DNA of 64,000 nt from JBGRPZ01 sp041725955 (lineage in GTDB: Bacteria > Bacteroidota > Bacteroidia > Bacteroidales > JBGRPZ01). The stretch lies in contig JBGRQE010000003.1 of assembly GCA_041725955.1 (NCBI GenBank), forward strand, positions 78,511 through 142,510, read 5' to 3'. Below the pieces are notes generated by a model. The model saw nothing but the letters and a program-made list of their open reading frames with translations. It searched no databases and had not been told where the DNA came from. This document shows positions 31,022-40,226 of this stretch, in pieces. The translations under genes and the position numbers were made by a program. Every line of letters begins with the position of its first letter. Position 1 is the stretch's first letter.

Positions 31022-33928
31022 TTGAAATCTTTCTTAGATCAAATCGCTAATCACCTAATCAATAACTATGGTGATGACTTAGGAAATATAGCTATTGTTT
31101 TGCCTTCTCAAAGAGGAGGTGTTTTCTTAAAAAAATATATAGCTAATAGAATAAAAAAAATTTCTTTGTCACCCAAAATTGTTGGAATTTCAAACTTTGC
31201 AGAAGAATTAACAGGGATTAAGCCGGCTGATAGATTAAAACTACCCTTTGAATTATATAAAATTCATCGCCAAATAGCAGGTGAAAACAAACAAAATTTA
31301 GAAACTTTTTTAACTTGGGGAGAGCAACTAATTCGCGAGTTTAGCGAATTAGACCAGTATTTGGTAGATGTAAACAAAGTTTTTTCGCATTTATCAGATT
31401 CATACGCAATGAATGAATGGAATGTTGATGGTAGTCCACTAACTGAATTTCAACAGAACTATCTAAAATTCTACCGCTCACTCGGAACTTATTACAACTT
31501 ACTTCGTGATGATCAGTTAAACAAAAAGCAGGCATGGAGCGGACTGTCTTATCGCATCCTAGCTGAAAACATTGAAACTTTAGCTCAAAAGATAAAATGG
31601 AAAAAAATAATTTTTGCAGGTTTTAATGCACTAACCAACGCAGAAAATAAATTCATTAAACATTTGGTTAAAATTGGACTTGCTGAAATATTTTGGGATG
31701 GAGATGAATATTATTTTTATAAAAATGGAAAAGGAAATACAGATATTGAAGCAGGCTTATTTTTAAGGCGATACGCAAAATCAGATTTCTTTAATCCCAT
31801 GAATTTCATAGGAGAAAATTACAAAAATATTGCAAAAAATATTCAAGTTGTTGGTGTCCCAAAAAATATTGGTCAAGTAAAATTCGCTTCTGAAGTAATA
31901 AACAAATTAAAAATCAATAAAGGAATAATAACAAATACAGCACTCATTCTTGCAAAAGAAAGCCTATTACTCCCTTGCATAAATTCCATGCCCGATAATA
32001 TTGAGAACTATAATATTACAATGGGATTCCCTTTAACCCAAATTCCAATTTACGATTTATTTGAATTTATTTTTGATCTACAAATCAATGCAAAAAGACT
32101 CAATTTAACTTCTACCAAAGATAGATTATTTTACACCAAAGATCTTATAGAAATATTTAGTCATCCAATATTTAAAACAATTGAAGAATACCACCAAAAT
32201 ACTAATAAAGAACCAATTAGTTCATTCGAATATCAAATTCAAAAAATTCAGTATTCATCTAAAATCTTCTTTAAAAAAAGCGAATTACAAATTCACAAAC
32301 AAAAAGAAGATAATCATCTGAATTTATTTTTAGATTTAATACTGAATGACTGGAATAGTGAACCAATCAAAGCAATTCAAAACTTGAAATTAATATGTAA
32401 ATATGTTCTCCCTATTTTGACTGAAAACGGCAAAGACTGTCTCCCTCCACAAGAATATCTTTTTATTTTTCACCAAATTTTTTTAAGAATAGAAGAAACA
32501 ATTAATGAATATCAAGATCTAATTACCATCAATTCAATAAAAAAAATATTTTCTAATCTTAGTAAAACTCAATCTCTTCCTTTTTATGGAGAACCTCTAA
32601 AAGGCATACAAGTTATGGGAGTATTAGAAACACGAACTCTCGATTTTGACAACATCATTCTTTTATCTGCAAATGAAGGAATCCTTCCTAAAGGTAAGAA
32701 TCAGAACGCTTTTGTCCCTGATGAAATCAAACTATCTTTTGGATTACCAACATATAAAGAAAAAAATGCTGTATATGCATATCACTTTTACAGACTATTA
32801 CAAAGAGCAAAGAATGTCTATTTAGTTTACAATACTGAAACGGAAACTATGGGAGGTGGACAAAAGAGTAGATTTATAAACCAGCTCTTAATGGAACTTA
32901 AGAACTATAATCCAAAAACAACAATTGAAGAAAAGATACTCACTGTACCTCTTAATAAGTCTGATAAAAATACATCTGATAAAAAGATAAATATTAAGAA
33001 ATCAAAAAAAATAATTTCTCTCTTACAAAAAAAAGCTAAAAGTGGGTTCTCACCCTCCTCTTTAATTCAATATATTAACTGCTCACTACAGTTTTATTTT
33101 GCTCAGATTTTAAATTTAGAAGAGGAAAAAGAAATTGAAGAAAATATTGATGCTGCAGCATTAGGTACAGTTGTACATAAGATTTTGGAAAATTTTTATA
33201 CCGATTTTCAAGGTAAAACACTGTCTGGAGTAGAATTATCTTTACTACTACCTAAAATCAATAAACAGTCGATTGATGCATTTAACCGGGAAAGTTCGAC
33301 TCAAAATATTTTATATGGTAAAAATAGATTAATCATTGAAGTTGGAAGACAATTTGTTGAAAATTTTATTCGCTTTGAAATAGAAAAACTAAAGCAGTAT
33401 AAAAAACAAAATAAAGAAAGCATACTTTATTCTTTAGAGAAATTTATTTCTACCGAATTTACTCTAACCAATAGCAATCAAGAAATAAAGTTAAAAGGAT
33501 TTATTGACCGAATTGATTCTGTAGGAGACCAAATTCGAATCATTGATTATAAAACGGGTAAAGTTGAAAATAAAAACCTCAGATTTTCCGACTTTGAAGA
33601 GTTGTTTTCAAAACAAGAACTTAATAAAAGTTTCCAATTGGTTATGTACACATGGTTATATCATAAATGCAACCCAGAACTCAATAATCATAAAATACTT
33701 GCAGGAATTTACAGCTTTAGATCTCTTTCTGGAGGTCTACTTACAGCACAAAAAATTATTAAAAGAAACACTTTTGAGAATACATTTAATTATAATGACT
33801 TAAATGATTTTGAGGAACTACTTCTTCAAAAAATAGAAGAAATATTCGACACAAATATTAGTTTTACTCAAACAACAGAGCGAAAAAATTGTGAATTTTG
33901 CTCATTCAAAGATATTTGTAACCGCTAA
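31022..33928 (+). CDS. AddB-like PD-(D/E)XK exonuclease protein
   Basis: The 968-residue protein resembles the AddB subunit of AddAB-type recombination nucleases. The N-terminal 650 residues look like a degraded UvrD-type helicase (IAIVLPSQRGGVFLKKYI in place of a true Walker A; later GIQVMGVLETRTLDFDNIILLSANEGILP, which matches helicase motif IV/V). The C-terminal nuclease domain shows the iron-sulfur Cys in YINCSLQFYF, GTVVHKILENFY, the catalytic LKGFIDRIDSVGDQIRIIDYKTGK (the D...DYK motif), and the closing CEFCSFKDIC with three Cys for the 4Fe-4S cluster. It repairs double-strand breaks with an AddA partner, not in this window. The only usable start after the upstream in-frame stop is a TTG (31022). 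The gene is probably cotranscribed with the nucleotidyltransferase. Confidence 0.88.
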   Translation: MKSFLDQIANHLINNYGDDLGNIAIVLPSQRGGVFLKKYIANRIKKISLSPKIVGISNFAEELTGIKPADRLKLPFELYKIHRQIAGENKQNLETFLTWGEQLIREFSELDQYLVDVNKVFSHLSDSYAMNEWNVDGSPLTEFQQNYLKFYRSLGTYYNLLRDDQLNKKQAWSGLSYRILAENIETLAQKIKWKKIIFAGFNALTNAENKFIKHLVKIGLAEIFWDGDEYYFYKNGKGNTDIEAGLFLRRYAKSDFFNPMNFIGENYKNIAKNIQVVGVPKNIGQVKFASEVINKLKINKGIITNTALILAKESLLLPCINSMPDNIENYNITMGFPLTQIPIYDLFEFIFDLQINAKRLNLTSTKDRLFYTKDLIEIFSHPIFKTIEEYHQNTNKEPISSFEYQIQKIQYSSKIFFKKSELQIHKQKEDNHLNLFLDLILNDWNSEPIKAIQNLKLICKYVLPILTENGKDCLPPQEYLFIFHQIFLRIEETINEYQDLITINSIKKIFSNLSKTQSLPFYGEPLKGIQVMGVLETRTLDFDNIILLSANEGILPKGKNQNAFVPDEIKLSFGLPTYKEKNAVYAYHFYRLLQRAKNVYLVYNTETETMGGGQKSRFINQLLMELKNYNPKTTIEEKILTVPLNKSDKNTSDKKINIKKSKKIISLLQKKAKSGFSPSSLIQYINCSLQFYFAQILNLEEEKEIEENIDAAALGTVVHKILENFYTDFQGKTLSGVELSLLLPKINKQSIDAFNRESSTQNILYGKNRLIIEVGRQFVENFIRFEIEKLKQYKKQNKESILYSLEKFISTEFTLTNSNQEIKLKGFIDRIDSVGDQIRIIDYKTGKVENKNLRFSDFEELFSKQELNKSFQLVMYTWLYHKCNPELNNHKILAGIYSFRSLSGGLLTAQKIIKRNTFENTFNYNDLNDFEELLLQKIEEIFDTNISFTQTTERKNCEFCSFKDICNR

Positions 33929-34130
33929 CAAAGAATACAATTTAAACATACACGCTACACATTATTATCTATAATAAGTATTGGCACTTTCTTCTTACTC
34001 AAACATAATAATGGTCGCGTTTAAAAATGCTAAGTTTTTATTCAACACCTAGATAATTAAATGCAAACTAATGATAATTAATGGTGATATTTATTCATAT
34101 ATTCAAGGATCTCTAATTACTTTTTAGTGA

Positions 34131-35150
34131 TTATTTTCTAATAATATCAACAAAAACAGGTAAATGATCACTATATCCTCCTTTATATAAAGGGCCTAAA
34201 AATGTTCGATAAGGCTTTTGTCCCAAGCGCCTTCCATCCGATTCAAACAAAAAATCATTTTGCAAAATATGCAAGCCCTCTTTCGATAAAGAAATCGTAT
34301 CGTTATGGATTAGATTTTCTGAAACAAATATATGGTCAAAAAAAGCCCAATTCCCTTTAGATTTTATAGTTCCATTAGCATTAGATTTAGAATAGTCGAG
34401 AGCATTAAACATATTTACATTTTTAATACCTCTAGCCTCTTGTAGTATTTTAATACTCTTTGATTTTTCATCATCATTAAAATCTCCCAAATAAATAAAA
34501 AAAGCATTTGGATTAATTTTCTTCAAAGAATCACTTATATTCCTTAATCTATTTGCTGCACATATACGTTTTTTATCCGTATACAAACGCCCCGAAAATC
34601 TAGAAGGCCAATGATTAACAAAGAAAATAAACTTTTCGTCAAATTTAGTTTTTAACACTACAACTAGGACTTGTCTTTTAACTCTTATTGAATCTGTAGA
34701 TAAAGATAACAAAAAAGAATTCTCTTCTATAAACAAAGAATTTCTATATAGTAAAGCCCCTTCAATACCTCTTGGGTCTAAATCATCTTGATGGACAATG
34801 TTATAATTAAGATTTCGTAAACAACTATAACAACATATGTCTTTTAGCACATTTTTATTCTCTACTTCACACAAAGCAATAACTGAAGGATAATTTTGGT
34901 TCTCACCACAAGCAACCAGTACTTTTGAAATATTTTGAATTTTTGTATAATATCTTGATTTGTTCCATTTATGATATCCTTCCTTATAAAATGTATCATG
35001 GCTAGAATTTTGTTTTGTATCAAATAAATTTTCAACATTATAAAAAACGATACGATAAGTATCAGTTGAAAGTAAACTCTTTTCTGATTGACAGAAAGAA
35101 GATAATTGACAAAAAAAGAAAAATATTATACCGATGGAAAATTGATTCAC
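34131..35150 (-). CDS. Exported endonuclease/exonuclease/phosphatase family protein
   Basis: After a signal peptide (QFSIGIIFFFFCQLSSFCQ) the 339-residue protein has the EEP fold: RIVFYNVENLFD (metal-binding Asn/Asp), YPSVIALCEVENK (catalytic Glu), DDLDPRGIEGALLYR, FFVNHWPSRFSG (catalytic His), IYLGDFNDDEKS (Asp/Asn pair) and GYSDHLPVFVDI (terminal Asp-His). All expected catalytic residues are present. Members of this exported Bacteroidota group are annotated as nucleases or phosphodiesterases; nutrient phosphate release from DNA is plausible. It is divergent from the sigma factor gene, with 172 bases between them and a promoter-like TAAATTTG at 35192 facing the latter. Confidence 0.88.
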   Translation of the reverse strand: MNQFSIGIIFFFFCQLSSFCQSEKSLLSTDTYRIVFYNVENLFDTKQNSSHDTFYKEGYHKWNKSRYYTKIQNISKVLVACGENQNYPSVIALCEVENKNVLKDICCYSCLRNLNYNIVHQDDLDPRGIEGALLYRNSLFIEENSFLLSLSTDSIRVKRQVLVVVLKTKFDEKFIFFVNHWPSRFSGRLYTDKKRICAANRLRNISDSLKKINPNAFFIYLGDFNDDEKSKSIKILQEARGIKNVNMFNALDYSKSNANGTIKSKGNWAFFDHIFVSENLIHNDTISLSKEGLHILQNDFLFESDGRRLGQKPYRTFLGPLYKGGYSDHLPVFVDIIRK

Positions 35151-35322
35151 ATTAAGATCTTATAAATAATATCCTGAAAGAATAAAAAAATTAAATTTGT
35201 GAGGTCTTACGGGGATTGAAGATAGCAATTAATTTACAAAAACTTTTCAAAGAAAAAATTTTTTTCAATTTTTTGGGTCACCTTTTCTCCTTTTTAGTGA
35301 TAAACTTTAAAATGTTGCGAAA

Positions 35323-35889
35323 TTGAAAGCAAGTGAAATATTGAATGGTATACGTACCAGTGATAGAGGAACATTAAATTACATATATAAAAAATATTAT
35401 AAATCTATTAAAAGGTATATAATACAAAATAGTGGTAGTGAGGATGACGCCAACGACATCTTTCAAGATGGAGTAATGGTAATCTACCAAAAAATAAAAA
35501 AAAATGAATTAACAGAACTGCACTGTGCTTTTCACACATACCTATTCTCTGTTTGCCGCTTCTTATGGCTGCAAAATTTGAATAAAAAAGAAGTAAAAGT
35601 CGATACCGATAATCACCAAATACAGGAGTCCTTATCTGTTGAACCTGATCTTAAAATACTTACAGAAGAAACTAGCAGATATGATTTATACAGAAAGCAT
35701 TTTACTCAATTAAACAAAGAGTGTCAAAAAATACTTAATCTGTTTTTACAAAAAACTCCTCAGAAGAAAGTTGCAGAAATGATGGGGTATAAAAGTGTCG
35801 ACTACGCGAAAAGAAAAAAATACCTATGCAAAGAAAAACTTGTCGAAAAAATCAAACGTGACCCTAATTTTAAAGAAGTAATGTCATGA
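35323..35889 (+). CDS. ECF-type RNA polymerase sigma factor
   Basis: The 188-residue protein has sigma region 2 (SDRGTLNYIYKKYYKSIKRYIIQNSGSEDDANDIFQDGVMVIYQKI) and region 4 (LNKECQKILNLFLQKTPQKKVAEMMGYKSVDYAKRKKYLCKEKLVEKI, a helix-turn-helix), separated by a linker, the ECF layout. Start choice: no ATG in frame, so the TTG at 35323 (MKASEILNGIRTSDRG) is likely; the family often begins near this point. Its stop overlaps the ATG of the next gene (ATGA), the usual sigma/anti-sigma coupling. It should direct a small regulon, possibly including the neighbouring TPR-CHAT gene. Confidence 0.88.
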   Translation: MKASEILNGIRTSDRGTLNYIYKKYYKSIKRYIIQNSGSEDDANDIFQDGVMVIYQKIKKNELTELHCAFHTYLFSVCRFLWLQNLNKKEVKVDTDNHQIQESLSVEPDLKILTEETSRYDLYRKHFTQLNKECQKILNLFLQKTPQKKVAEMMGYKSVDYAKRKKYLCKEKLVEKIKRDPNFKEVMS

Positions 35890-36620
35890 ACAATGAAGCT
35901 ATAAAAATCGATGACTTTTTATCTGGCTCAATGTCTGAGACAGATTTGGAGTCTTTTTTGGTCGAGATGGAGACCAGCCCGACCCTAAATTCAGAAATAA
36001 GTCTACATCAGGAAATTAATTCTGCTATTTCAGATTTAAATGCCTTTAAACTTAAAGACTCTTTGAATCAAATTTTTGAAGAAAACAGTTCTAGCCCAAA
36101 GGTTATTTCTTTATTTTCAAAAAACAAATTATTCAGCGTTGCTGCAACAATCGCTGTTTTATGTATAGTTGGAGGTAGTATATTCTGGAATTCTTTTAAT
36201 TCTAGTAATACTTTATATCAACAATATTTTGATTCTACTACTGCTTATCTTCAAGTTAGATCAGAGAATAACTTTTCCACCAGTGATTCAAATGTTCTTG
36301 CAGGGTTTAAGCTAATGGAAGCAAAAGAATTCAACCAAGCTATTGAAGTTTTTCAAAAAAGCCCTAACAACTTAATGGGTCAGTTATATCAGGGAATTTC
36401 TTATATGGAAATTAACAAAAGTGAAAAAGCTGCAATTGCATTCCAAAAAATCATATCAGATAACGATAACTTATTTCTTGATCAAGCAGAGTGGTTTCTA
36501 GCCCTTACATATATAAAAATGGGTAAAAAAAGCAAAGCTGTCAAACAGCTAAAAACTTTATCTTTAAATAGGGGTCCATACCAAAATAAAGCAATAGAGT
36601 TAATTAGCAAGTTAAGATAA
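35886..36620 (+). CDS. Membrane-bound TPR protein, probable anti-sigma factor
   Basis: The 244-residue protein overlaps the sigma gene by 4 bases. Residues 1-70 are acidic and helical (DDFLSGSMSETDLESFLVEM, then SEISLHQEINSAI), like the cytoplasmic zinc-free anti-sigma segments of Bacteroidota. A single membrane helix (residues about 83-101, FSVAATIAVLCIVGGSIFW) is followed by a periplasmic part with two to three TPR-like helical pairs (GFKLMEAKEFNQAIEVFQKS, LYQGISYMEINKSEKAAIAFQKII, QAEWFLALTYIKMGKKSKAVKQL). Position, topology and coupling support an anti-sigma role that senses a periplasmic protein through its TPRs. No FecR domain or HxxxCxxC motif is seen, so the role remains an inference. 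Confidence 0.7.
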   Translation: MNNEAIKIDDFLSGSMSETDLESFLVEMETSPTLNSEISLHQEINSAISDLNAFKLKDSLNQIFEENSSSPKVISLFSKNKLFSVAATIAVLCIVGGSIFWNSFNSSNTLYQQYFDSTTAYLQVRSENNFSTSDSNVLAGFKLMEAKEFNQAIEVFQKSPNNLMGQLYQGISYMEINKSEKAAIAFQKIISDNDNLFLDQAEWFLALTYIKMGKKSKAVKQLKTLSLNRGPYQNKAIELISKLR

Positions 36621-36638
36621 AATTTTATATCTCTTAAA

Positions 36639-39600
36639 TTAACCTCTCTTTTTCTTCTTCCATAAAAGGAAAAACAGGAAAAGGGAGGTTATTAATATTA
36701 ATACAAGAGCAACATATTCAACATAATATCTTTGGTAAGTATTATTTAATAATGGCCTATAATCTCCTATATTTACATATGCCGACCAGAAAAAAGGATG
36801 GGATTTAAGCTGATTAGATTTCTGTAAATACTTAAGCTTAGCCTGCCTCAAAGCTTCAGATTTTAATTTATTCTCGAGCAAATTCTCATAAAAGTTTTCC
36901 ATTATCTCTGCACCAGATTCATCATTAACTTCCCATAATGTCATTACTATATCAGGCACTCCTGCATATAAGAAGCTTCGGGCTAAACTCATCACTCCTT
37001 CTCCTTGCTTCAGTTTGCCTGTTCCTGTATTACAAGCACTCAACACAACCATTTTAGCATTTAATTTCAAGTTAAATACTTCATATGTGTTAAGATACCC
37101 ATCATCTATTGAGTCTGAAGATGCATCAAAAATCAATTTGGAATATAAAGGGTCATTATCATCAATAAAAGCATGCATAGCTAAATGAAGGATTCCATAT
37201 TGACTAGCGGCTTTCTTAAAGTTTGATTCAGTGGCATCTGAATTAGTAAAAGATTTTCCTTCAAAATAGTTATGGATAGCATTAACCTCTTGTTTTGTAA
37301 ATTTCAAAGGAGTAAAATCTTTTGTAAAATCTCTTACCTGATAAGGGAAATATGAAAGAAAATTCTCTTTACCATATTCTGGAGCGAAAGTCAGAAGACT
37401 AAAATTCGGATTATCTGCACTGCTAGTTTCCGAGAACAACACTGTAGTGGAATATGCATAAGAAACAGCAGATTTCTTTACCAGATAGCTTAAAGCCCCA
37501 TAATCGATTCTTTTTGGATAATCCAATTTAGTAACCAATGTTTCAAACGGCAAATAGCTTAATTTTCCACAAGGAATAACTAATATATTTTTCTTTGAAT
37601 AATCTTGTTCTGGCTGAAATAGTTTTTGATATACAGTGGTTGACAACTGAATAAAGTTTGAAAAATCCTTGTATTTATGATTTGAAAAATCAACATCTCT
37701 ATGAGCTAAAATTAAATCGTTTAATTTTTGAAAAAATATACTATCAACAGAGGTTCTTCGCAGACTTGTTTGTTTATTGGTTATTTCAAAAGAATACAAA
37801 TATTCTCCGGCAAACATATATTCCAATAAGATATCTTTTGAAGAAAGCTTCTTTTGTACTTCTTTAAGACTTAGAACAGAAGAATTATATTTTAGATCAA
37901 AAAACTTTGGATATCTCTTTTTAAAATCAGAATTCAAGCTATCTAAAGAACTATTAGCTTTAAAAAGTCTATTTCTTAGAACCGTTACTTTTTCTTCATT
38001 CTTATTTGAAAGTAAATTTTCTCTGTACAATTCATTTTTAAGAGTCCCGATAGCCTTCTTAAGAATTTTTTCTTTCTCTAATAACTCACTTGGTACTTCT
38101 CCTAATTTTTCTGCTTCAATACTCCTAATTGCGCTTAGCAAAACAGAAGCTTTTCCTTTTTCAGATGCAAAAAAAGCTTTTTCAAGAAATTCTGCATCAC
38201 TGGTTTTTTCATAAAGAGAATAAGCTATTTCAACAGTTTTTTCATAAATACCGATATTTTCCGACATCAACCGAAGTTTAGTGTCATCAACAGCATTATT
38301 TTCTGAATCATTTCTAATTTGATCAATTAATGAAATACAATTCAAACATTTTGACAGAGCCTCTTTAGACTTTTCTTCATTAAAATTATTCTCAATATAT
38401 ATTTTTGAAAGGGCAGAAAATTGATTACAATAAATTTCCAGAAGCAAAAAACTTAAATTTACATTTGTGTCTTTATAATTCAAATTCAATAAAACCTTCT
38501 CTGCACGATAAAATTCTTTAAGGGCATTATCAAAATTATTCTCTGACAAAAACACATTACCCTTTAACAGAATCACATTTACCAGTTCAAATCGGTGTAA
38601 ATCAATATCGTTTGAATAAAACTCAACTAAATCTTCTATAATTATTTTCCCCTCTTTATACCTTTTAAGAAAAACTAAAATTTTTGCATATAAGAATCTA
38701 TTTTCTGCTTCCGTTATATCTAATATTTTATTTTTCCCTAGTCTTTTTTTCATCAAACTCAAGTAATACTGAGCCGAATCATTACGTCTTTTAATAATAT
38801 TACCTATAGCAAGATTTGAATATGCCTGAAATTGCAAATCACTCTCAAAGGCATTCGCTTTTAAGATCTTCTGGAAGATCCCTATGGCTTTATCACCTTT
38901 TTTTAACTTTTTATAATTGACACCAATATTATTATATGCCATTGCAACTTTCCGATCTAAAGGAGAATTATAAAGCAAATAGATTCTTAACGCCTCACGG
39001 CTATAGCGCAAAGAGCTTTCATACTCATTTACTTCTCTAAGAGTAACTCCCAATGATAAATACAAATCAGCTAAAACAATATCATCAGGTCCTTTATTCT
39101 TCTTCCTTATTTCAACAGATTTCTCGAAATAACTAACTGACTTTTTATTGGCCCCTAATTTTCGTAAAATCAGCGCTAAGTTTTTATATGGTTTATAAGA
39201 TTTAAGTTTATCATCTCCTTTTAATCTTGAATAGCAATCCATTGATTTTTCAATCATGCTCAAAGCTTCTTCCTTTTCGCCATCAAGACAAAGTAAATTA
39301 CCTAAATTCGCATAAATATGTCCTTGTATTTTTAAATTTTTCCCTTTGCCTATCTTTATAAATTCAGCAATACTGCTTTTATAATAATATTTTGCTGAAG
39401 GAATATCTTTTAAATAAGCAGAAACAACTCCTAGCGAATTTAGAGTCATTGCCAGTAAGCTATCATTCTTTTTCTTTACAGATTTACTTTCAAAAATCTT
39501 GCGTGCTTTTTGCAAAGCAATTACACTTCCCTTATAATCTCTTTTCCCCTTAAATACTTTTCCTAAATTGAAATAATATAAAGCTTTATTTCGATCAATA

Positions 39601-39953
39601 TTCCCATATTTTATATATCGCTTAGCATTACTTAAGAAAATTTGTGCAGAATCAAACTTTTTCACCCCTCGAAAAACATCTACCATTTTTATATATAGAT
39701 TAAAGTTTAGGGTAGAAGTGTCAGATTCTAATTTATTCAATGCTTTTTTATAAAAGTACAATGCACTATCACTTCTCTTAGTTTTAGAAAAGTAATCAGC
39801 CTCCTTAACTATATCATCTATATCTTTATATGCATATAAGGAGCTTGCACCAAACAATACTCCATAAAAAGAAAAAACGAATACCACTAAAAAAAAGCAG
39901 TATTTTACATTCTCCAATTTTCTTGTAAAAATTCCATTCATCAAAGCAAGCAT
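36639..39953 (-). CDS. Large TPR-CHAT caspase-like protein, membrane-anchored
   Basis: The 1104-residue protein has an N-terminal signal or anchor (residues 17-41), about a dozen TPR units (residues 45-560, e.g. ALYYFNLGKVFKGKRDYKGSVIALQKARKIF), a charged coiled-coil (about 610-680), and a C-terminal CHAT domain (about 700-1065). The catalytic dyad is present: His927 in LHLAMHAF and Cys974 in VVLSACNTG, followed by GEGVMSLARSFLYAGVPDIVMTLWEVND. A final membrane helix (about 1075-1098) ends in KKKKRG, so the body should face the periplasm. CHAT proteins are caspase/separase-like peptidases, often in signalling or defence. It converges on the sigma/TPR pair with only 18 bases between stops. The substrate is unknown; the TPR anti-sigma is a candidate. 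Confidence 0.88.
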   Translation of the reverse strand: MLALMNGIFTRKLENVKYCFFLVVFVFSFYGVLFGASSLYAYKDIDDIVKEADYFSKTKRSDSALYFYKKALNKLESDTSTLNFNLYIKMVDVFRGVKKFDSAQIFLSNAKRYIKYGNIDRNKALYYFNLGKVFKGKRDYKGSVIALQKARKIFESKSVKKKNDSLLAMTLNSLGVVSAYLKDIPSAKYYYKSSIAEFIKIGKGKNLKIQGHIYANLGNLLCLDGEKEEALSMIEKSMDCYSRLKGDDKLKSYKPYKNLALILRKLGANKKSVSYFEKSVEIRKKNKGPDDIVLADLYLSLGVTLREVNEYESSLRYSREALRIYLLYNSPLDRKVAMAYNNIGVNYKKLKKGDKAIGIFQKILKANAFESDLQFQAYSNLAIGNIIKRRNDSAQYYLSLMKKRLGKNKILDITEAENRFLYAKILVFLKRYKEGKIIIEDLVEFYSNDIDLHRFELVNVILLKGNVFLSENNFDNALKEFYRAEKVLLNLNYKDTNVNLSFLLLEIYCNQFSALSKIYIENNFNEEKSKEALSKCLNCISLIDQIRNDSENNAVDDTKLRLMSENIGIYEKTVEIAYSLYEKTSDAEFLEKAFFASEKGKASVLLSAIRSIEAEKLGEVPSELLEKEKILKKAIGTLKNELYRENLLSNKNEEKVTVLRNRLFKANSSLDSLNSDFKKRYPKFFDLKYNSSVLSLKEVQKKLSSKDILLEYMFAGEYLYSFEITNKQTSLRRTSVDSIFFQKLNDLILAHRDVDFSNHKYKDFSNFIQLSTTVYQKLFQPEQDYSKKNILVIPCGKLSYLPFETLVTKLDYPKRIDYGALSYLVKKSAVSYAYSTTVLFSETSSADNPNFSLLTFAPEYGKENFLSYFPYQVRDFTKDFTPLKFTKQEVNAIHNYFEGKSFTNSDATESNFKKAASQYGILHLAMHAFIDDNDPLYSKLIFDASSDSIDDGYLNTYEVFNLKLNAKMVVLSACNTGTGKLKQGEGVMSLARSFLYAGVPDIVMTLWEVNDESGAEIMENFYENLLENKLKSEALRQAKLKYLQKSNQLKSHPFFWSAYVNIGDYRPLLNNTYQRYYVEYVALVLILITSLFLFFLLWKKKKRG

Positions 39954-39977
39954 TCATTCCCAGCAAAAAATTATTTG

Positions 39978-39985
39978 CAAAATTA
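39978..39985 (-). promoter_or_regulatory. -7 element (TAATTTTG) of the TPR-CHAT gene
   Basis: On the minus strand TAATTTTG fits TAnnTTTG, 24 bases before the start codon. No clear -33 element. Confidence 0.4.
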
Positions 39986-40033
39986 AAAGAAAATTTTTAC
40001 AAGCTTGTTAAAAACAAAACAATCAAAAAATAA

Positions 40034-40068
40034 AAAAACCAAGCTTCGATAAACAAAGCTTGGTTTTT
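40034..40068 (-). terminator. Terminator-like hairpin downstream of the cohesin/dockerin-like gene
   Basis: AAAAACCAAGCTT and AAGCTTGGTTTTT, 9-base loop, 13-bp perfect stem. Reading minus it is the last of three hairpins after the exported-protein gene and has a T run. Confidence 0.7.
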
Positions 40069-40134
40069 AATAAATAACAAAATATTATAACCACATTTAC
40101 TATTCTCTCACTATATAAATCAATTCTTTCGTTT

Positions 40135-40190
40135 TTTGTATCTAAAAGATACAAACGCCAACAATCCAGTTGCCTATAGACAACTGGATT
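40135..40190. other. Two adjacent perfect hairpins in the 3' region of the exported-protein gene
   Basis: TTTGTATCT/AGATACAAA (40135-40143 and 40147-40155) and AATCCAGTTG/CAACTGGATT (40163-40172 and 40181-40190) lie 37-92 bases downstream of the stop of the minus-strand gene, upstream of the terminator at 40034. Together they make an unusually structured 3' untranslated region. Confidence 0.55.
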
Positions 40191-40226
40191 ACTGGATCAG
40201 TATATATTATTTCATGCTCATAAATC

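Noticed and set aside
35323..35889. FecI/FecR-type iron-uptake sigma system linked to the TonB-dependent receptor at 43.5-45.9 kb
   Set aside because: The partner protein has no FecR domain but TPRs, the receptor gene is 7.6 kb away in another unit and its N-domain is of the carboxypeptidase-like type, not a secretin/STN signalling domain.
36639..39953. Gingipain-like or CRISPR-associated (Craspase-type) CHAT protease
   Set aside because: There are no cas genes and no T9SS tail; membrane anchors and TPRs fit a housekeeping or signalling role better.
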